The notes below the pieces were generated by a model. It did not search any database. It was given only the letters and a program-made list of their open reading frames with translations, and was not told where the DNA came from. From AC-32 sp963813435 (lineage in GTDB: Bacteria > Actinomycetota > Thermoleophilia > Gaiellales > Gaiellaceae): DNA of 64,000 nt. The stretch is taken from contig CAWEYY010000002.1 of the NCBI GenBank assembly GCA_963813435.1, positions 558,001-622,000 on the forward strand, read 5' to 3'. The translations under genes were made by a program, and so were the position numbers. Positions 62,630-64,000 of the stretch are shown in pieces (within the stretch, counting starts at the first letter, position 1; each line of letters opens with the position of its first letter).

Positions 62630-63781
62630 CTGCAGCAGGAGACGACCGAGATCCAGAGCAAGGAACGAACCAGCCCGCCGTTCAGGGCCGACCACGTCGG
62701 CAGCCTGCTACGGCCGCGGCGCCTGCACGAGGCGCGCGAGCAGCACGCGGCCGGCGAGATCGACGCCGAAGCGCTGCGCGCAGTCGAGGACGACGCGATC
62801 CGCGAGGCGGTCCGCAAGCAGGAAGAGATCGGCCTGCGCGGGGTCTCGGACGGCGAGTTCCGCCGCGGCTCCTGGCACATGGACTTCATCTACCAGCTCG
62901 AGGGCATCACCCACGAGGCGGGCCACATCGCGATCAAGTTCATGAACGAGGACGGCGAGATCGAGTTCACCCCGGCCGCGCTGCACATCAACAGCAAGCT
63001 CGGCATCTCGGACACGATCTTCGGCGACGACTTCGCGTTCATCCGCGACGCGGCCGCGGCGACCTCAGTGCCCAAGCTGACGATCCCGTCGCCGAGCATG
63101 GTCCATTACCGCGGAGGCAAGGCAGCGCTCGACCCCGACGTCTACCCGGACCTCGACTCGTTCTGGGCCGATCTCGTCGCCGCCTACCGTGAGGAGGTCA
63201 GGCGGCTGGGCGAGCTCGGCTGCACGTATCTCCAGTTCGACGACACGAGCCTCGCCTACATGAACGACCCGCATGAGCGCGAGTACGTCGCCGCGATCGG
63301 CGGCGACCCGAAGAACCAGCACCTCGACTACATCCGTCACCTGAACTCGGTGATCGCGGACCTGCCCGTCGGGATGAGCGCCACGACGCACGCGTGCAAG
63401 GGGAACTTCCGCTCGTCCTGGGCAGCCGAGGGCGGGTGGGACTTCGTCGCCGAGGCGATGTTGAGCGAGCTCGATGTCGACGGGTTCTTCCTGGAGTGGG
63501 ACGACGAGCGCTCGGGCGGCTTCGAGCCGCTGCGGTTCCTGCCGAAAGGCGACAAGCAGGTCGTGCTCGGCCTCGTCACCACGAAGAAGGGCGAGCTCGA
63601 GTCGCGTGACGACCTCCTGCGCAGGCTCGAGGAGGCGGCGAAGTACGCCCCGATCGAGCAGCTCTGCCTCTCGCCGCAGTGCGGCTTCGCCTCGACGGTC
63701 GAGGGCAACGCGCTCTCGGAAGAGGAGCAGTGGGCGAAGCTCCGCCTCGTCGTCGAGGTGGCCGCGGAGGTGTGGGGCTAG
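62630..63781 (+). CDS. MetE-like cobalamin-independent methyltransferase, CTG start
   Basis: A 383-residue protein of the C-terminal MetE / YxjG-type family (methionine synthase II). PPFRADHVGSLLRP and the following LHEAREQHAAGEIDAEALRA are the expected N-terminus; SATTHACKGNF holds His and Cys zinc ligands, and EQLCLSPQCGFAS the last Cys. In this frame no ATG, GTG or TTG occurs between the stop at 62603 and ATG 62879; CTG 62630 follows GAGGAGG by six bases and gives the full domain. It probably moves a methyl group to homocysteine or a thiol. Divergent from the aldehyde dehydrogenase operon. Confidence 0.88.
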   Translation: MQQETTEIQSKERTSPPFRADHVGSLLRPRRLHEAREQHAAGEIDAEALRAVEDDAIREAVRKQEEIGLRGVSDGEFRRGSWHMDFIYQLEGITHEAGHIAIKFMNEDGEIEFTPAALHINSKLGISDTIFGDDFAFIRDAAAATSVPKLTIPSPSMVHYRGGKAALDPDVYPDLDSFWADLVAAYREEVRRLGELGCTYLQFDDTSLAYMNDPHEREYVAAIGGDPKNQHLDYIRHLNSVIADLPVGMSATTHACKGNFRSSWAAEGGWDFVAEAMLSELDVDGFFLEWDDERSGGFEPLRFLPKGDKQVVLGLVTTKKGELESRDDLLRRLEEAAKYAPIEQLCLSPQCGFASTVEGNALSEEEQWAKLRLVVEVAAEVWG

Positions 63782-63803
63782 ATTTTCGGTCCGTTGCCGG
63801 GCC

Positions 63804-64000
63804 TTAGTGCACGGCCGATCTCACTTCTTCAGCGGCCTTCTCGATGAGCTCAGCCACGGCTGCGGGCTGCGATACATAGATCGAGTGGCTGCCGGCGACC
63901 TCGACAACGGTCGAGCCTGCCCGCGAAGACATCTCGCGCTGGGCTGGTGGGGGGATCATCCGATCTTCGGTCGCAATGAGGTACCAGCTGGGCTTGCTTC
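63804..64000 (-). CDS. Alpha/beta hydrolase, C-terminal part
   Basis: About 65 residues ending at a TAA at 63804-63806; the rest lies beyond the right edge. KPSWYLIATEDRMIPPPAQR and STVVEVAGSHSIYVSQPAAV contain the Asp and catalytic His region of a small alpha/beta hydrolase; the family resembles salicylate-esterase/EstA-like hydrolases. The end region (LIEKAAEEVRSAVH) is helical. It is transcribed toward the MetE-like gene; the gap holds nothing obvious. Confidence 0.8.
   Translation of the reverse strand, partial: SKPSWYLIATEDRMIPPPAQREMSSRAGSTVVEVAGSHSIYVSQPAAVAELIEKAAEEVRSAVH

Overview
The window is very GC-rich, actinobacterial-style DNA that is almost fully coding. No stretch of 300 bases or more lacks a gene, and I saw no rRNA, tRNA, CRISPR array, insertion sequence or phage gene. 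GTG starts, four-base stop/start overlaps, TANNNT -10 boxes (some leaderless) and the gene content all fit a deep-branching actinomycete such as a Thermoleophilia/Gaiellales-like soil bacterium. The gene content behind this is a group 3b-type hydrogenase, cyclase-AAA-TPR proteins, GNAT-acyl-CoA ligase fusions and protocatechuate catabolism. The lineage is inference.

Layout. 1-1420: the start of an OmpR-type regulator (cut by the left edge), a divergent membrane protein and a DUF779 gene. 1420-13268: an aldehyde dehydrogenase, then a complete-looking NAD(P)-linked NiFe hydrogenase locus. The minus strand carries beta, a cNMP-binding protein, gamma, delta, alpha, a maturation protease and a short HypA; the plus strand carries hypF, hypC, a second hypC-like gene, hypD and hypE. 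hypB is absent. 13377-18123: a dihaem cytochrome c and the glyoxylate shunt (small protein, aceB, aceA, GntR regulator). 18124-28337: an NlpC/P60 hydrolase, a cbb3-like terminal oxidase operon and a divergent two-component system whose promoter carries an OmpR-like triple repeat. 28402-36388: a pilin-like PilX protein, ZIP transporter, P2-type ATPase, universal stress protein, membrane protein and NarL-type regulator. 36385-49655: GAF sensor kinase, GNAT-acyl-CoA ligase fusion and many small genes, ending in a large cyclase-ATPase-TPR protein. 49752-54550: aminotransferase, proline dehydrogenase, haem-binding protein, HtrA protease and aldo/keto reductase. 54547-62500: the protocatechuate branch of the beta-ketoadipate pathway (pobA, pcaC, pcaD with a frameshift, pcaB, pcaG, pcaH, CoA-transferase subunits, aldehyde dehydrogenase). 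62630-64000: a MetE-like protein and the end of an alpha/beta hydrolase.

The most unusual thing is a dispersed element of about 73 bp built from two hairpins. I found five clear copies, two more partial or degenerate ones and one possible one. In three operons (hypD/hypE, pcaD/pcaC, CoA-transferase A/B) it runs from the stop codon of one gene to just before the Shine-Dalgarno sequence of the next. One copy lies in frame inside the P-type ATPase gene and encodes about 25 residues of a variable loop. The stems differ between copies by paired (compensating) changes, so the folded form appears to be selected or inherited. It resembles bacterial palindromic repeats such as REP or Rickettsia palindromic elements, but I do not recognise this family.
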